Positions 25,376-35,744 of a stretch of DNA of 64,000 bases are shown here, one piece after another (position 1 is the first letter of the stretch; every line of letters starts with the position of its first letter). The position numbers were made by a program, and so were the translations under genes. The DNA lies in the NCBI GenBank assembly GCA_900049755.1, contig LT160593.1, forward strand, positions 893,600 through 957,599, read 5' to 3'. Below the pieces are notes generated by a model that saw nothing but the letters and a program-made list of their open reading frames with translations, did not search any database and had not been told where the DNA came from. Origin of the DNA: Corynebacterium provencense. GTDB lineage: Bacteria; Actinomycetota; Actinomycetes; Mycobacteriales; Mycobacteriaceae.

Positions 25376-27148
25376 TCAGCGGCTGCGCTGCCCGTCCGAC
25401 CACGTACGGTAACCGCCGGTGAGGTTGTACACCCGGGTGAAACCCTCTCCCCGGAGCAGTGACTCGGCCACATGACCACGCTGACCGACCTGACAGAACA
25501 CCACTGTCGGACGAGGTCCCTGCGTCCCCTCACTCAGCTCCCGTAGCTCGTCGAGGCGTCCCCGGAGCTCGTCCAGCGGAATGTTGACCGCTGAAGGTAC
25601 CGAACCGGACGCGAACTCTCCGGGGGTGCGCACGTCGACAAGTACGGCGTCGGTGAGATCCTCCGGGGCGGTACCTGTAACGATCTTGTCGACATCCTCC
25701 CATGTCACCAGCTCGGTACGGCCGGTGCGCAGGTTGTCCGCGACATATCCGAGCATGTTGACCGGATCCTTGGCGGAACCGAACTGGGGGGCGTACGCCA
25801 GTTCAAGGTCCGCCAGGTCGGGGGCTGACCGACCTGACTGCATGGCCGTGGCGATGACGTCGATGCGCTTGTCCGCCCCCGCACCTCCGACGATCTGTGC
25901 TCCGAGGATCCTGTCGGTGAGGTCTTCTCCCCTGAACGCACCGGACCCGACCGTCATCTTCACTGAGAGGGTCTGTGACCCCGGGTAGTAGCCGGCATGG
26001 TCGGAGGGGTGGGTGGCGATGACCCGGTGGGGTACGCCGGCGGCGACCAGCTTCTTCTGCGACCATCCGGTGGACGCCACCTGCAGTCCGAACACCCCCA
26101 TGACCGAGGTGCCGAAAGTGTCCGGCATCTCCCTGCTCCGGGAACGGCCGGCCCCCGGTGCCCCTGCCGACCCGGCGACATCCTCCGCGCCGGCAGTCTG
26201 GTCGGCGATGATGTCGGCGACGTACCGGCCGTCACGGTTCGCGGTCTGCGCCAGCGGAACGACCACCGGATCGCCGGTGAGAAAGTCGGGGGCGGCCACC
26301 GCGTCCCCCACGGCATAGACGTCGGGGGCGGAGGTACACCAGTGACGGTCCACGACGAGTGCCCCGCCGGGGAGGGTCTCCAGCCCCGCCTCGACGGCGA
26401 AGGCGGTGGCCGGCCGGACGCCTGCGGCCATGATCACGGCAGCGGCGGGGAGACTGGTGCCGTCCTCCAGGGTGACGTCGTCGGCGCCGACTGCGGTGAC
26501 CCCGGCCGAGGTGAGGACGCGGACGCCGTGGTCACGCAGGTGCTGTTCCACGATCGAAGCCATCTCGGGGTCGAGGGGCCCCATGATCTGGTTGCCGTGT
26601 TCGACCACGGTGACCTCCAGGCCGCGGTGCACCAGGTTTTCGGCGACCTCGATCCCGATGAATCCTCCGCCGGCCACCACGACAGGTGCCCCGTGCGGAA
26701 GTGAGCTGACCTCGGCGTGGATCCGGTCGGTGTCCTCGACGGTACGCAGGACCAGTGCCCGCCCGATGCCGGGGATCTCGGGCACGAACGGGGCCGCACC
26801 GGGGGCCAGGAGGAGGGAGTCGTAGCGGACGGTCCGGCGCCGGCCTGTGGTCAGGTCAACGACCTCGACCTCGTGGGCGTCGGCGTGCAGCGCCGTGACC
26901 TCGGTGTTGACGAGGACGTCGAGGTTGAAGCGCCGGTGGAGGGATTCCGGGGTCTGGAGCAGGAGCTGTTCCCGCCCCCGGATCACGCCTCCGATGTAGT
27001 AGGGCAGTCCGCAGTTGGCGAATGAGACGTGCCCGGACTTCTCGATGACGGTGATTCTGGCGTGTTCGTCGCGGCGCCGGAGTCTTGTCGCGGCGGACAT
27101 TCCTCCGGCGACGCCTCCGACGATGACGGTGTGGTGTGGTTCTCTCAT
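25376..27148 (-). CDS. FAD pyridine nucleotide-disulfide oxidoreductase with C-terminal rhodanese (CoA-disulfide/persulfide reductase type)
   Basis: 590 residues. The FAD-binding Rossmann motif is VIVGGVAGGMSAATRLRR. The active-site Cys of CoA-disulfide reductases lies in SFANCGLPYYIGG. The NAD(P)H-binding motif is VVVAGGGFIGIEVAENL, and the FAD site ends in VYAVGDAVA. The C-terminal ~110 residues are a rhodanese domain with its catalytic Cys in VVFCQVGQRGHVAES, preceded by AVLVDVRTPGEFASG. Such CoADR-Rhd enzymes reduce CoA disulfides or persulfides, often in sulfide/persulfide detoxification. ATG 27148 is preferred (GTG 27154 possible). A CsoR/CstR-like operator lies 10 bp upstream, suggesting persulfide- or copper-controlled expression. 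Confidence 0.92.
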   Translation of the reverse strand: MREPHHTVIVGGVAGGMSAATRLRRRDEHARITVIEKSGHVSFANCGLPYYIGGVIRGREQLLLQTPESLHRRFNLDVLVNTEVTALHADAHEVEVVDLTTGRRRTVRYDSLLLAPGAAPFVPEIPGIGRALVLRTVEDTDRIHAEVSSLPHGAPVVVAGGGFIGIEVAENLVHRGLEVTVVEHGNQIMGPLDPEMASIVEQHLRDHGVRVLTSAGVTAVGADDVTLEDGTSLPAAAVIMAAGVRPATAFAVEAGLETLPGGALVVDRHWCTSAPDVYAVGDAVAAPDFLTGDPVVVPLAQTANRDGRYVADIIADQTAGAEDVAGSAGAPGAGRSRSREMPDTFGTSVMGVFGLQVASTGWSQKKLVAAGVPHRVIATHPSDHAGYYPGSQTLSVKMTVGSGAFRGEDLTDRILGAQIVGGAGADKRIDVIATAMQSGRSAPDLADLELAYAPQFGSAKDPVNMLGYVADNLRTGRTELVTWEDVDKIVTGTAPEDLTDAVLVDVRTPGEFASGSVPSAVNIPLDELRGRLDELRELSEGTQGPRPTVVFCQVGQRGHVAESLLRGEGFTRVYNLTGGYRTWSDGQRSR

Positions 27149-27157
27149 GCCCACACC

Positions 27158-27173
27158 ATACCCCCCGGGGTAT
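27158..27173. promoter_or_regulatory. CsoR/CstR-type operator palindrome
   Basis: ATACCCCCCGGGGTAT: arms ATACCCC and GGGGTAT are perfect complements around a 2-nt centre. This is the G-tract palindrome recognised by the CsoR/RcnR/CstR repressor family. It overlaps the core promoter of the CoADR-rhodanese gene and lies about 60 bp upstream of the divergent ferrochelatase. No csoR/cstR gene is in the window. Confidence 0.7.
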
Positions 27174-27235
27174 ATGAAGTCATGGCGCTTCCACGATTAC
27201 CTGCTCCCGGCACCCCCGCGGGTAGGCTGTCCTTC

Positions 27236-28321
27236 ATGGCTTCAGAGTCTCCACAGGTGCCGCACCGGGCACTGCTTCTCCTGTCTTTCGGCGGCCCCGG
27301 TTCCACCGAGGACGTCATACCTTTCCTCGAGAACGTCACCCGCGGGCGGGGCGTCCCCCGCGAACGGCTCGCCGAGGTCGGGGAGCACTACTTCGCGATG
27401 GACGGCAGGAGCCCCATCACCGAGCAGAACCTTCGCATCATCGACGATCTGAAGTCGCTGATCGCGGAACGGCTGGCCCCTGCGGGCATTGACCTGCCCG
27501 TCTACTTCGGAAACCGCAACTGGCACCCCTTCGTCGAGGACACGGTCGCGCAGATGTCCCGGGACGGCATCACTGAGGCTCTGGTCCTGGCCACCTCCGC
27601 GTGGGGCGGCTACTCGGGGCATGTCCAGTATCTCGAGGACATCGCCCGCGCCGAAGAATCCTGTCGGGAAGCGGGTCTCACCCCGCCGGCGATGACGAAG
27701 ATCCGTCCCTTCCACGACCATCCGCTGTTCCTCGACGCATTCGCCCGTCTCATCGACGAAACCCGTGCGAAAGTCCCGGACGCGGGGGAAGAGGGCATAC
27801 GCCTGCTGTTCACCGCGCACTCCGTGCCGGTGAGCGCCGACGAGGCATCCTCCGCCGACAACATGCACCGCTACTCCGGACAGGTGCTCACCGCCGCACG
27901 AGAGATCCGCGAACGTTCCTCCTTCGCCGTCGACGGCGCTGACGGAACCGATGTGGAACTGGTGTGGCAGTCGCGTTCGGGACCTCCCCACATCCCGTGG
28001 CTGGAGCCGGACATCTGCGATCATCTGCAGGCGACCATCGCAGGAGAGGGGGCCGCCAGCTTCTCCGGGGAGTTCGTCCCCGGCGGCGACCGGCGCCCGG
28101 TGCTGCTGTGTCCGGTCGGTTTCATCACCGACCACATGGAGGTGATCTGGGACCTCGACACCGAAGCCAGAGCGACGGCCGAGGAACTCGGCGTCCCCCT
28201 GGTCAGGGTCCCCACCCCCGGTTTCGAGCCCGAGTTCACCCGCATGGTCCTCGACCTCGTTCACGAGCACTGGCCCGACATCCCGGGTGAGGAGGAGACC
28301 TCCGACATCGCCGCACGGTGA
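27236..28321 (+). CDS. cpfC: Ferrochelatase (coproporphyrin III type)
   Basis: 361-residue ferrochelatase that inserts iron into the porphyrin late in heme synthesis; actinobacterial members act on coproporphyrin III. Family motifs are LLLLSFGGPGSTEDV, the catalytic-His region LLFTAHSVPVS, WQSRSGPPHIPWLEPD, and CPVGFITDHMEVIWDLDTEA. Cys residues for the [2Fe-2S] cluster known in some actinobacterial enzymes are not obvious. The start is ATG 27236, with TAGGCT 7 nt before it (leaderless). The frame is open upstream, but that part is antisense to the divergent gene. Formerly named hemH. Confidence 0.93.
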   Translation: MASESPQVPHRALLLLSFGGPGSTEDVIPFLENVTRGRGVPRERLAEVGEHYFAMDGRSPITEQNLRIIDDLKSLIAERLAPAGIDLPVYFGNRNWHPFVEDTVAQMSRDGITEALVLATSAWGGYSGHVQYLEDIARAEESCREAGLTPPAMTKIRPFHDHPLFLDAFARLIDETRAKVPDAGEEGIRLLFTAHSVPVSADEASSADNMHRYSGQVLTAAREIRERSSFAVDGADGTDVELVWQSRSGPPHIPWLEPDICDHLQATIAGEGAASFSGEFVPGGDRRPVLLCPVGFITDHMEVIWDLDTEARATAEELGVPLVRVPTPGFEPEFTRMVLDLVHEHWPDIPGEEETSDIAAR

Positions 28322-28394
28322 CTGTCGGGGGTTCCTGACCGGTCGATGACGACCCGTGGAGGGCACCGGCACGTCGGCAGGGACACGGTGCCCG

Positions 28395-29467
<1,073 letters not shown>

Positions 29468-30742
29468 CTACCTGCCGGTACCGGCATGGACGACGGCCTC
29501 GGTGTCTCCTCCGAGCTGGAAGCGCTCGTGGATGGCAGCCACAGCCTTGTCGAGTTCGGTGTCACGGATGAGCACGGAAATACGGATCTCGGAGGTGGAG
29601 ATCAGCTCGATGTTTATTCCTGCGTCACGCAGGGCCTCGCAGAAGTCGGCGGTGACGCCCGGATGCGACTTCATCCCGGCACCGACGAGGGACACCTTGC
29701 CGACCTGGTCGTCGAAGAGGATCTGGCCGAACTTCTGGTCCTCCTCGGTACCCTGCAGACCCTTGAGCAGCTCCACCGCGCGGGGGGCGTCCGCCCGGGG
29801 GCAGGTGAAGGTGATGTCCGTCAGGTTGTCCGAGACACTCGAGACATTCTGGAGCACCATGTCGATGTTGATCTCCGCGTCCGCCAGGGCGCGGAAGACG
29901 CGTGCCGCCTCGCCGGGCCTGTCGGGGATGCCGAGAACGGTGACCTTGGCTTCGGAACGGTCATGGGCGACACCGGTAAGGACTGCTTCTTCCACTGGAA
30001 TATCCTCCACAGACCCCGACACGACAGTGCCGGGCTCGTTGCTGAATGATGAACGGACGTGAATCGGGACGTTGAAGGCACGGGCGTACTCGACACACCG
30101 CAGCATGAGAATCTTGGCACCCACGGCTGCCATCTCCAGCATCTCCTCGAAGGAGATGTGGTCCAATTTCTGGGCGTTGTGCACGATCCGGGGGTCGGCG
30201 GTGTAGACGCCGTCGACGTCCGAGTAGATCTCGCAGACATCGGCGCCGAGAGCAGCCGCCAGAGCGACCGCGGTCGTGTCTGACCCGCCGCGACCCAGCG
30301 TGGTCACGTCCCTGGTCTCACGGTTGACCCCCTGGAACCCTGCGACGAGACAGATCCGGCCCTCGTCCAACGCCTCCCGGACCCTGCCCGGGGTGACGTC
30401 AACGATGCGGGCGTTACCGTGACGCTCCGTGGTGATCACACCGGCCTGCGACCCGGTGAAGGACTGCGCCTCGGCACCGAAAGAGTTGATCGCCATCGCC
30501 ACGAGGGCGTTGGAGATGCGTTCACCGGCGGTGAGGAGCATGTCCATCTCGCGCCCCGGGGGAACCGGGTTGACCTGGGCGGCAAGATCGAGGAGTTCAT
30601 CGGTGGTGTCCCCCATCGCGGAACAGACGACGACAACGTCATTGCCCGCCTTCTTGGTCTCCACGATGCGCTGGGCGACCCTTCGGATACGCTCGGCATT
30701 CTCCAGGGACGAGCCACCGTACTTCTGGACGATCAGGGCCAC
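29468..30742 (-). CDS. lysC: Aspartokinase
   Basis: 424-residue aspartokinase, the first step of the aspartate amino-acid family. The N-terminal kinase motif [13 protein letters not shown] and the substrate loop [20 protein letters not shown] are intact. Two ACT regulatory domains follow. The region [20 protein letters not shown] begins the segment that in corynebacteria is also made as a separate beta subunit from an internal start. The feedback-inhibition region ([38 protein letters not shown]) looks wild-type. The start is GTG 30742 (peptide [10 protein letters not shown]). Followed by asd. Confidence 0.97.
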   Translation of the reverse strand: MALIVQKYGGSSLENAERIRRVAQRIVETKKAGNDVVVVCSAMGDTTDELLDLAAQVNPVPPGREMDMLLTAGERISNALVAMAINSFGAEAQSFTGSQAGVITTERHGNARIVDVTPGRVREALDEGRICLVAGFQGVNRETRDVTTLGRGGSDTTAVALAAALGADVCEIYSDVDGVYTADPRIVHNAQKLDHISFEEMLEMAAVGAKILMLRCVEYARAFNVPIHVRSSFSNEPGTVVSGSVEDIPVEEAVLTGVAHDRSEAKVTVLGIPDRPGEAARVFRALADAEINIDMVLQNVSSVSDNLTDITFTCPRADAPRAVELLKGLQGTEEDQKFGQILFDDQVGKVSLVGAGMKSHPGVTADFCEALRDAGINIELISTSEIRISVLIRDTELDKAVAAIHERFQLGGDTEAVVHAGTGR

Positions 30743-30938
30743 TGTTGTCTACTCCACTTCCCGTTGTCGCGGATGCCGCCGCGTACGGTCACGCCACCGA
30801 CGGCGCGAATACTGTCAGACCGCCTCAGCGTACCTGACCAGTGTAAGGCCCGGGTAACAGAGGTCTGTGACCCGCCGACCGAGCCGACCGACCTGTCCCG
30901 GGGCCCGGGGACGGGGACAGGGACAGGGAGTCGGAGTT

Positions 30939-33011
30939 TCAGAGCTTCAGAGTCACCACGGCATGGCTTCCCCACCCGACGGGAAGATCGGCGACCCCGG
31001 TCAGCCCGGCGTAGGCGACAGCTGCGGACACGTCCCGGGCAGTGGGGACGGCTCGTGCGTCGAGAAGCTGACGGGTGAGGTCCTCGGCGTAGTCGTGGTC
31101 CTCGTCCCCGGTTTCCGCCAGAAGGCGGGTGACCACGACGACACGCGGCGACACCGCCGCCGCGGACTCCAGCAGGGCGGGAACCTCGCCCGGAGAGACT
31201 AGGGCATAGGGGTCGACGACGACGACCGCCCCGACCCTGCCCTCCGGGCCGACAGGCAGAGCGGGGATCACGGGAGGCTGCGGGACAGCCGTCAGGTCCC
31301 AGGCTGCGACTGTCAGCCGGTCCCGACGGGACGGTCCGACCTCCGCAGTGAGCCGGTCAGCGCCGACCCCGGTGTCAAGGACGACAACCTGCAGGTCCGG
31401 ATGGTGACGCAGCAGCTCGTCGGCGTACACCGCTGCGCCGGTCCCCTCCCCCGCCCCTGCGACGGCGACGGAGGCGAGCCCCTGTCCGGAGGTGAGCCTG
31501 TCGGCGAGCCGGCCGAAACCCTGCGCCAGAGCCGGTGCGACCCACTGGGACCGGGTGACCTCGGCGTCCGCCAGACCGGCGACGACAGCGGGGTCGGCTT
31601 CCCGGAGCTGCGCCCAGGTCTTCCCCGTGTCCCCGACGGCCACCGGTCCTGCGGTGCGCAACCCCTCGACAAGATGCAGCCAAGCCAGGGAGCGCAGGGA
31701 TTCAGGGCCGGTGAGACGGGAGACCGGTCCCTCCGGGTCGGCGAGTTCGCGGCCCAGGGAGGTGAGCCGGACACCGGTCGTCGAGGCTGCGTCAACGGGT
31801 ACGTCACCGTCGGTGCGATCCACCTTGACCGACCCTCCTGCATGCTCTCCTGCACGGCCGTCAGCACCGCCCCCGGGACCGCCCTCGGGCACATCCAGCT
31901 CCACCAGTCCCAGTGAACCCAGGTACCGGAGGAACCGAAGCAACAGTGCCGCGTCCACGCCGAGGACAGGGGCGAGGACGGCCGGGGTCACCACGGGTGA
32001 CCCGGCTCCGGCCTGCGTCCCCTGAGAGGAACCGCCGGGGGCGGTGCGACCGGACTCTCCCGCGGCGTCCACAGCCTCGAACACGCCGAGCTGCGCGGCC
32101 GCGCGCAGCGCCAGACCCGGGGTGATGTCCGCCATCTCGTAGAGCTGCATCAACGGGGCCACACTTGACGTTCCGGCGCCGTCAGCTCCGGTGGAGTCGT
32201 TGCGACGCCAGTAGCCGGTGATCTGCACGTGTTCCCTCGGAACCCCCGACCTGCGGGCGAAGGCGCGGATCTTCTTCAGCCGGCCTGCCTCTCCGGCAGC
32301 CCAGATGAACGGGGTACCTGAGGGAAGTCTGTTTCCCGCCCGGCCGAGCCGCAAGATCTCGTCGGTGAAGTCCCCTCCCTCGTCCCGGACCACCCAGTGC
32401 ATGTCGAGGGCGGCCCCGGTGCTGATCTCCTGGATGTCGGCGCGCGAAGGCACTTCGACGACCGCCGTGACCGGATGGCCGGCCGGGCACTCCTCGAGAC
32501 AACGGCCTATCGCCGGGAGCGCGGTCTCGTCACCGATGAGCAGCAGCCAGTCAGTGTGGGAGGGGTGGGAACCGCAGTTCTTCGGCCCTGCGACATACAC
32601 GAGGTCACCGGGCTGCGCTTCTGCGGACCAGCTCTCGGCGAGCCCGGCACCGTGTCTCGCGAAATCGATGACCAGCTCCCCGTACCGGCCGGCGTCCGGG
32701 GTCCACTTCCGGACCGTGTACGTCCGGAAAAGGTCGTTGACCTGTTCAGTCCACTCCAGACGACCGTCCCCGAGGGAGCGGGGCCGGGGACGTCCACCGG
32801 TGTCGGGGTCAGGCAGGATCAGCCGGACGTCATCGTCGAAACCGTCACTGACCAGAGCGGGGACTTCTTCGCCGTCTCTGATGTGGGTGAGCAGCCCAGG
32901 GCCGCCGAAAGTGATCCGGCGCATGGAAGGGGTGACGTCCTCGACCCGCAGCACCTCCAGTTCACGCAGGGAGATGGGGTAGATGTCGGTGTCACGGCTG
33001 ATGCGGGGCAC
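30939..33011 (-). CDS. Siderophore-interacting protein fused to a methyltransferase-like domain
   Basis: 690 residues. The N-terminal ~270 residues are a ViuB/SIP-type flavin reductase: an FAD-binding beta-barrel (MRRITFGGPGLL, RTYTVRKWTPDAG) and NAD(P)H-binding end (LLLIGDETALPAIGRCL, IWAAGEAGRLKKI), which reduces and releases iron from ferric siderophores. The remaining ~400 residues have a winged-helix-like start (QLYEMADITPGLALRAAAQL, LLRFLRYLGSLGLVEL) and a Rossmann-like half (LASVAVAGAGEGTGAAVYAD), like class I O-methyltransferases. Such a fusion is unusual. GTG 33011 has GAAAGGA upstream. The frame is open for 620 bp further, but that part is antisense to the next gene. Divergent from binding lipoproteins. 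Confidence 0.87.
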   Translation of the reverse strand: MPRISRDTDIYPISLRELEVLRVEDVTPSMRRITFGGPGLLTHIRDGEEVPALVSDGFDDDVRLILPDPDTGGRPRPRSLGDGRLEWTEQVNDLFRTYTVRKWTPDAGRYGELVIDFARHGAGLAESWSAEAQPGDLVYVAGPKNCGSHPSHTDWLLLIGDETALPAIGRCLEECPAGHPVTAVVEVPSRADIQEISTGAALDMHWVVRDEGGDFTDEILRLGRAGNRLPSGTPFIWAAGEAGRLKKIRAFARRSGVPREHVQITGYWRRNDSTGADGAGTSSVAPLMQLYEMADITPGLALRAAAQLGVFEAVDAAGESGRTAPGGSSQGTQAGAGSPVVTPAVLAPVLGVDAALLLRFLRYLGSLGLVELDVPEGGPGGGADGRAGEHAGGSVKVDRTDGDVPVDAASTTGVRLTSLGRELADPEGPVSRLTGPESLRSLAWLHLVEGLRTAGPVAVGDTGKTWAQLREADPAVVAGLADAEVTRSQWVAPALAQGFGRLADRLTSGQGLASVAVAGAGEGTGAAVYADELLRHHPDLQVVVLDTGVGADRLTAEVGPSRRDRLTVAAWDLTAVPQPPVIPALPVGPEGRVGAVVVVDPYALVSPGEVPALLESAAAVSPRVVVVTRLLAETGDEDHDYAEDLTRQLLDARAVPTARDVSAAVAYAGLTGVADLPVGWGSHAVVTLKL

Positions 33012-33138
33012 GGGGCGTCCTTTCGGTTGTTCACTACGGGGCAAGGCTAGCATTGGCTTGGCTCGCGGAAGGTGATCCGGTATCTGCCGGCCCACCCCGC
33101 GCTTCTGATCTGACGTGCTACCCCGGAGGAAGCAAAGT

Positions 33139-34236
33139 ATGTTCAAGAAAGATCTGCGTCCCAGGCTGCGCCCCAGGCTGCGCGGCATTCTCGCCACCGC
33201 CACGGCGGTGGCCCTGACCACCGGACTTGCGGCCTGTTCGGACAACACCGGAGACGGTACCGGCGAATCATCATCAGGGGACGGTTCCTGGCCCCGCACC
33301 GTCTCCTCGCTGGCAGTGAAGAACCACCATCTGGACTGCACGAACCAGCTGGACATCTCCACCTGTGCCACTGAGGATGTGGTGATCCCTGCCCAGCCGC
33401 AGCGCATCGTCTCCACCGCCGTGGGACTGACAGGAACTCTCCTGGCGGTGGACGCTCCGGTCACCGCGACAGGCGGGGCCACCCGCGGTTCCACCGCAGA
33501 CAATGACGAGGGGTTCTTCAACCAGTGGGCCGACGAAGCACGGGAGAAGGGGGTGGAGAGCCTGTGGCAGCTCAGCCCTGACCTAGAGAAGATCGTCAAC
33601 GCTGACCCGGATCTCATCCTCGTCGCCGCCAACGGTCAGGACTCCGCCGTAACCGGCATCGAGAAGATCCAGGCCATCGGCGTCCCTGTGGTCGTCATCG
33701 ACTACGTCAACATGGACTGGAAGGAGCTCACCACAGAGATCGGTGAGATCACCGGAAGGGAGGCAGACGCCGCCGCCCGGATAAGCGAGTTCGACCAACG
33801 GGTCGACGAAGTGAAGAACAACATCAATGATCCGGAGCAGCCGGTCAGCCTGGTCCTTCCCAGCGCCGACAAGAGCGGTAACGCGAACTACATGACAGCC
33901 GAGTCGCCGCAGGGACGGGTTGCCGCCCAACTCGGATGGGACCTCACCGTTCCCGACGACGTGGCCCGCTCCGACGGCCCCTTCGCCGGTCGAACCGATG
34001 TCAGGCAGGTCACCGCTGAAAACCAGGACAAGGCCTTCGTCGGGCACACGGTGCTCGCCATTGACTCCGGTATCGGAGAAGACCCCGCAGAGTATCTCAA
34101 GAGCCTTCCGATACTCAGCGGCACCTACGCCGTGCAGAACGACCGCGTGTACACGATGCCGCCGGAACTGTTCCGCATGGACTACTACAGCGCGATGATG
34201 ATGCTCAACCGCGTCGACGAACTGTTCGTGAAGTAG
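33139..34236 (+). CDS. Siderophore-binding lipoprotein (FecB-like), first paralogue
   Basis: 365-residue periplasmic-type binding protein of an iron-siderophore ABC importer. The lipoprotein signal peptide ends in LAAC (about residue 33). Then come a Ser/Gly-rich linker and a class III binding fold with IVSTAVGLTGTLLAVDAPV and WQLSPDLEKIVNADPDLILV. It is paralogous to the next gene; both share GRTDVRQVTAEN. Only this copy has a Cys pair (LDCTNQLDISTC) in the N-terminal insert, a possible disulfide. GGAGGA lies 8 nt before ATG 33139. No permease or ATPase genes are nearby. Divergent from the siderophore-interacting protein, so the pair probably responds to iron. Confidence 0.88.
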   Translation: MFKKDLRPRLRPRLRGILATATAVALTTGLAACSDNTGDGTGESSSGDGSWPRTVSSLAVKNHHLDCTNQLDISTCATEDVVIPAQPQRIVSTAVGLTGTLLAVDAPVTATGGATRGSTADNDEGFFNQWADEAREKGVESLWQLSPDLEKIVNADPDLILVAANGQDSAVTGIEKIQAIGVPVVVIDYVNMDWKELTTEIGEITGREADAAARISEFDQRVDEVKNNINDPEQPVSLVLPSADKSGNANYMTAESPQGRVAAQLGWDLTVPDDVARSDGPFAGRTDVRQVTAENQDKAFVGHTVLAIDSGIGEDPAEYLKSLPILSGTYAVQNDRVYTMPPELFRMDYYSAMMMLNRVDELFVK

Positions 34237-34491
34237 CTCCCCCACCGTCGGACACCTCCCGCCGGGGGCGTCCGGGATCCGGTCGCTCCGGTGCCGGGAG
34301 ACCCGAACTCCCGCAACGGTGCGGCACAGAGATTTTTCTGATGAATATTTTACTTAGAGGATGCTATCAAAATTCTGAACATTCCACCTGGTGGTACCGG
34401 TAAGGCCAGTCTTTCTTTACTCTGGACCGCGCGTGCCTTTCGGGGAAGCGCACCAGTACAGTCCGATCCACGAGAAAGAGAGTCCGCGACA
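34237..34491. promoter_or_regulatory. AT-rich spacer between the two binding-lipoprotein genes
   Basis: The stretch 34330-34375 is strongly AT-rich for this genome (TTTTTCTGATGAATATTTTA), so the second lipoprotein gene probably has its own promoter. No good match to the 19-bp DtxR consensus was found by eye. Confidence 0.35.
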
Positions 34492-35610
34492 ATGAACTTC
34501 CGTACCCTCCCGCTCCGACGGAACAGGCCCGCACGGGCCGTCGTCGCAGCCGCAGCTGCATCCGTCCTCACGCTGGGACTCGCCGCCTGTTCCGGCGACG
34601 ATTCCGGAGAGTCCGGAACCTCGGCGTCCCAGACCGGGACGACCGGTGCCGCCGGTGGCACGGAAACCGGGGACGCCTCAGACGACCAGGGAACCTGGCC
34701 CCGGTCCGTCGACTCCGTCGTCGTCAGCAACGGCAAAGCCACGAAGGAGACCGAGAAGGTCGAGATCCCGGCGAAGCCGGAGAAGATCGTCTCCACCGCC
34801 GTCACACTGACCGGTTCGCTCCTGGCCGTCGACGCCCCCGTCGTGGCCTCGGGCGGGGCGAATGTCGGTCCCACCTCGGACGACAAGGGATTCTTCACGC
34901 AGTGGGCAGGGGAAGCCGACGACAGAGGCGTCAAAGCCCTCTGGCAGCTCGAGCCTGACCTGCAGAAGGTCGCGGCAGAGGACCCCGATCTCATTCTCGT
35001 GTCGGCCAGCGGCGCAGACACCGCCACCGCACAGTACGAGGAGCTGAAGAAGATCGGCGTCCCCGTGGTCGTCCTCGACTACTCCGACAAGACCTGGGGC
35101 GACATCACCACCAGCATCGGCGAGATCACCGGCCACGAAGCCGAGGCAGCCGACGCGATCCAGAGCTACGACGACCGGGTCAGGGAGGTCACCGAGAAGA
35201 TCGAGAAGCCGGAACAGCCGGTCAACGTGGTCATCCCCGCCCAGGAAGGTGCGGTCAACTTCTTCACCGCCGAATCCGCGCAGGGCGAGATCGTCAAGGA
35301 CCTGGGCTGGGACCTCGACGTCCCCGGTGACGGGGTCGCCCGCACCGACGGCAGCTACGCCGGACGCACCGATGTCCGTCAGGTCACCGCGGAGAACGCC
35401 GACAAGGGGCTCGTCGGCAAAACTGTCCTGGGTATCAACGTCGACGGCAAGGAACCGGTCATCGACAAGCTGAAGGCAGTCCCGAACCTGGCCGGCACCT
35501 ACGCCGTCAGCAACGACAGGGTCTTCGAACTCGCCCCGTCCGCCTTCCGCATCGACTACTTCAGTGCGATGGACATCCTCGACCAGATCGAGGACTACTT
35601 CGCCAAGTAG
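34492..35610 (+). CDS. Siderophore-binding lipoprotein (FecB-like), second paralogue
   Basis: 372-residue paralogue of the preceding gene. The lipobox is LAAC near residue 31, followed by a Ser/Gly/Thr-rich linker of ~35 residues. The binding fold has IVSTAVTLTGSLLAVDAPVV, WQLEPDLQKVAAEDPDLILV and a C-terminal FRIDYFSAMDILDQIEDYF. It probably binds a ferric siderophore outside the membrane and passes it to an ABC permease encoded elsewhere. The tandem pair looks like a local duplication that diverged in the N-terminal insert. Start ATG 34492. Confidence 0.9.
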   Translation: MNFRTLPLRRNRPARAVVAAAAASVLTLGLAACSGDDSGESGTSASQTGTTGAAGGTETGDASDDQGTWPRSVDSVVVSNGKATKETEKVEIPAKPEKIVSTAVTLTGSLLAVDAPVVASGGANVGPTSDDKGFFTQWAGEADDRGVKALWQLEPDLQKVAAEDPDLILVSASGADTATAQYEELKKIGVPVVVLDYSDKTWGDITTSIGEITGHEAEAADAIQSYDDRVREVTEKIEKPEQPVNVVIPAQEGAVNFFTAESAQGEIVKDLGWDLDVPGDGVARTDGSYAGRTDVRQVTAENADKGLVGKTVLGINVDGKEPVIDKLKAVPNLAGTYAVSNDRVFELAPSAFRIDYFSAMDILDQIEDYFAK

Positions 35611-35616
35611 AAATGC

Positions 35617-35653
35617 GGCGGCAGGGGGGGCGGCAGGGGGCGGCGGCAGGGGG
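35617..35653 (+). repeat. G-rich tandem repeat after the binding-protein gene
   Basis: Three near-copies of GGCGGCAGGGGG follow the stop codon directly. The five- to seven-G runs could form a G-quadruplex on the coding strand. No ordinary terminator hairpin is seen here. Confidence 0.6.
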
Positions 35654-35744
35654 CAGAGAAGGAGAGTTGACGGGGCAGTGACATGCATCCGATCTGCCAC
35701 GTAACTCTCCGTCGGGGGCCCCGGTCAGATAACCTGGCTCCCTG

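Noticed and set aside
33045..33070. DtxR box upstream of the siderophore-interacting protein
   Set aside because: The best alignment to the 19-bp DtxR consensus has only about 10 matches; not enough to call, although iron control is biologically plausible.
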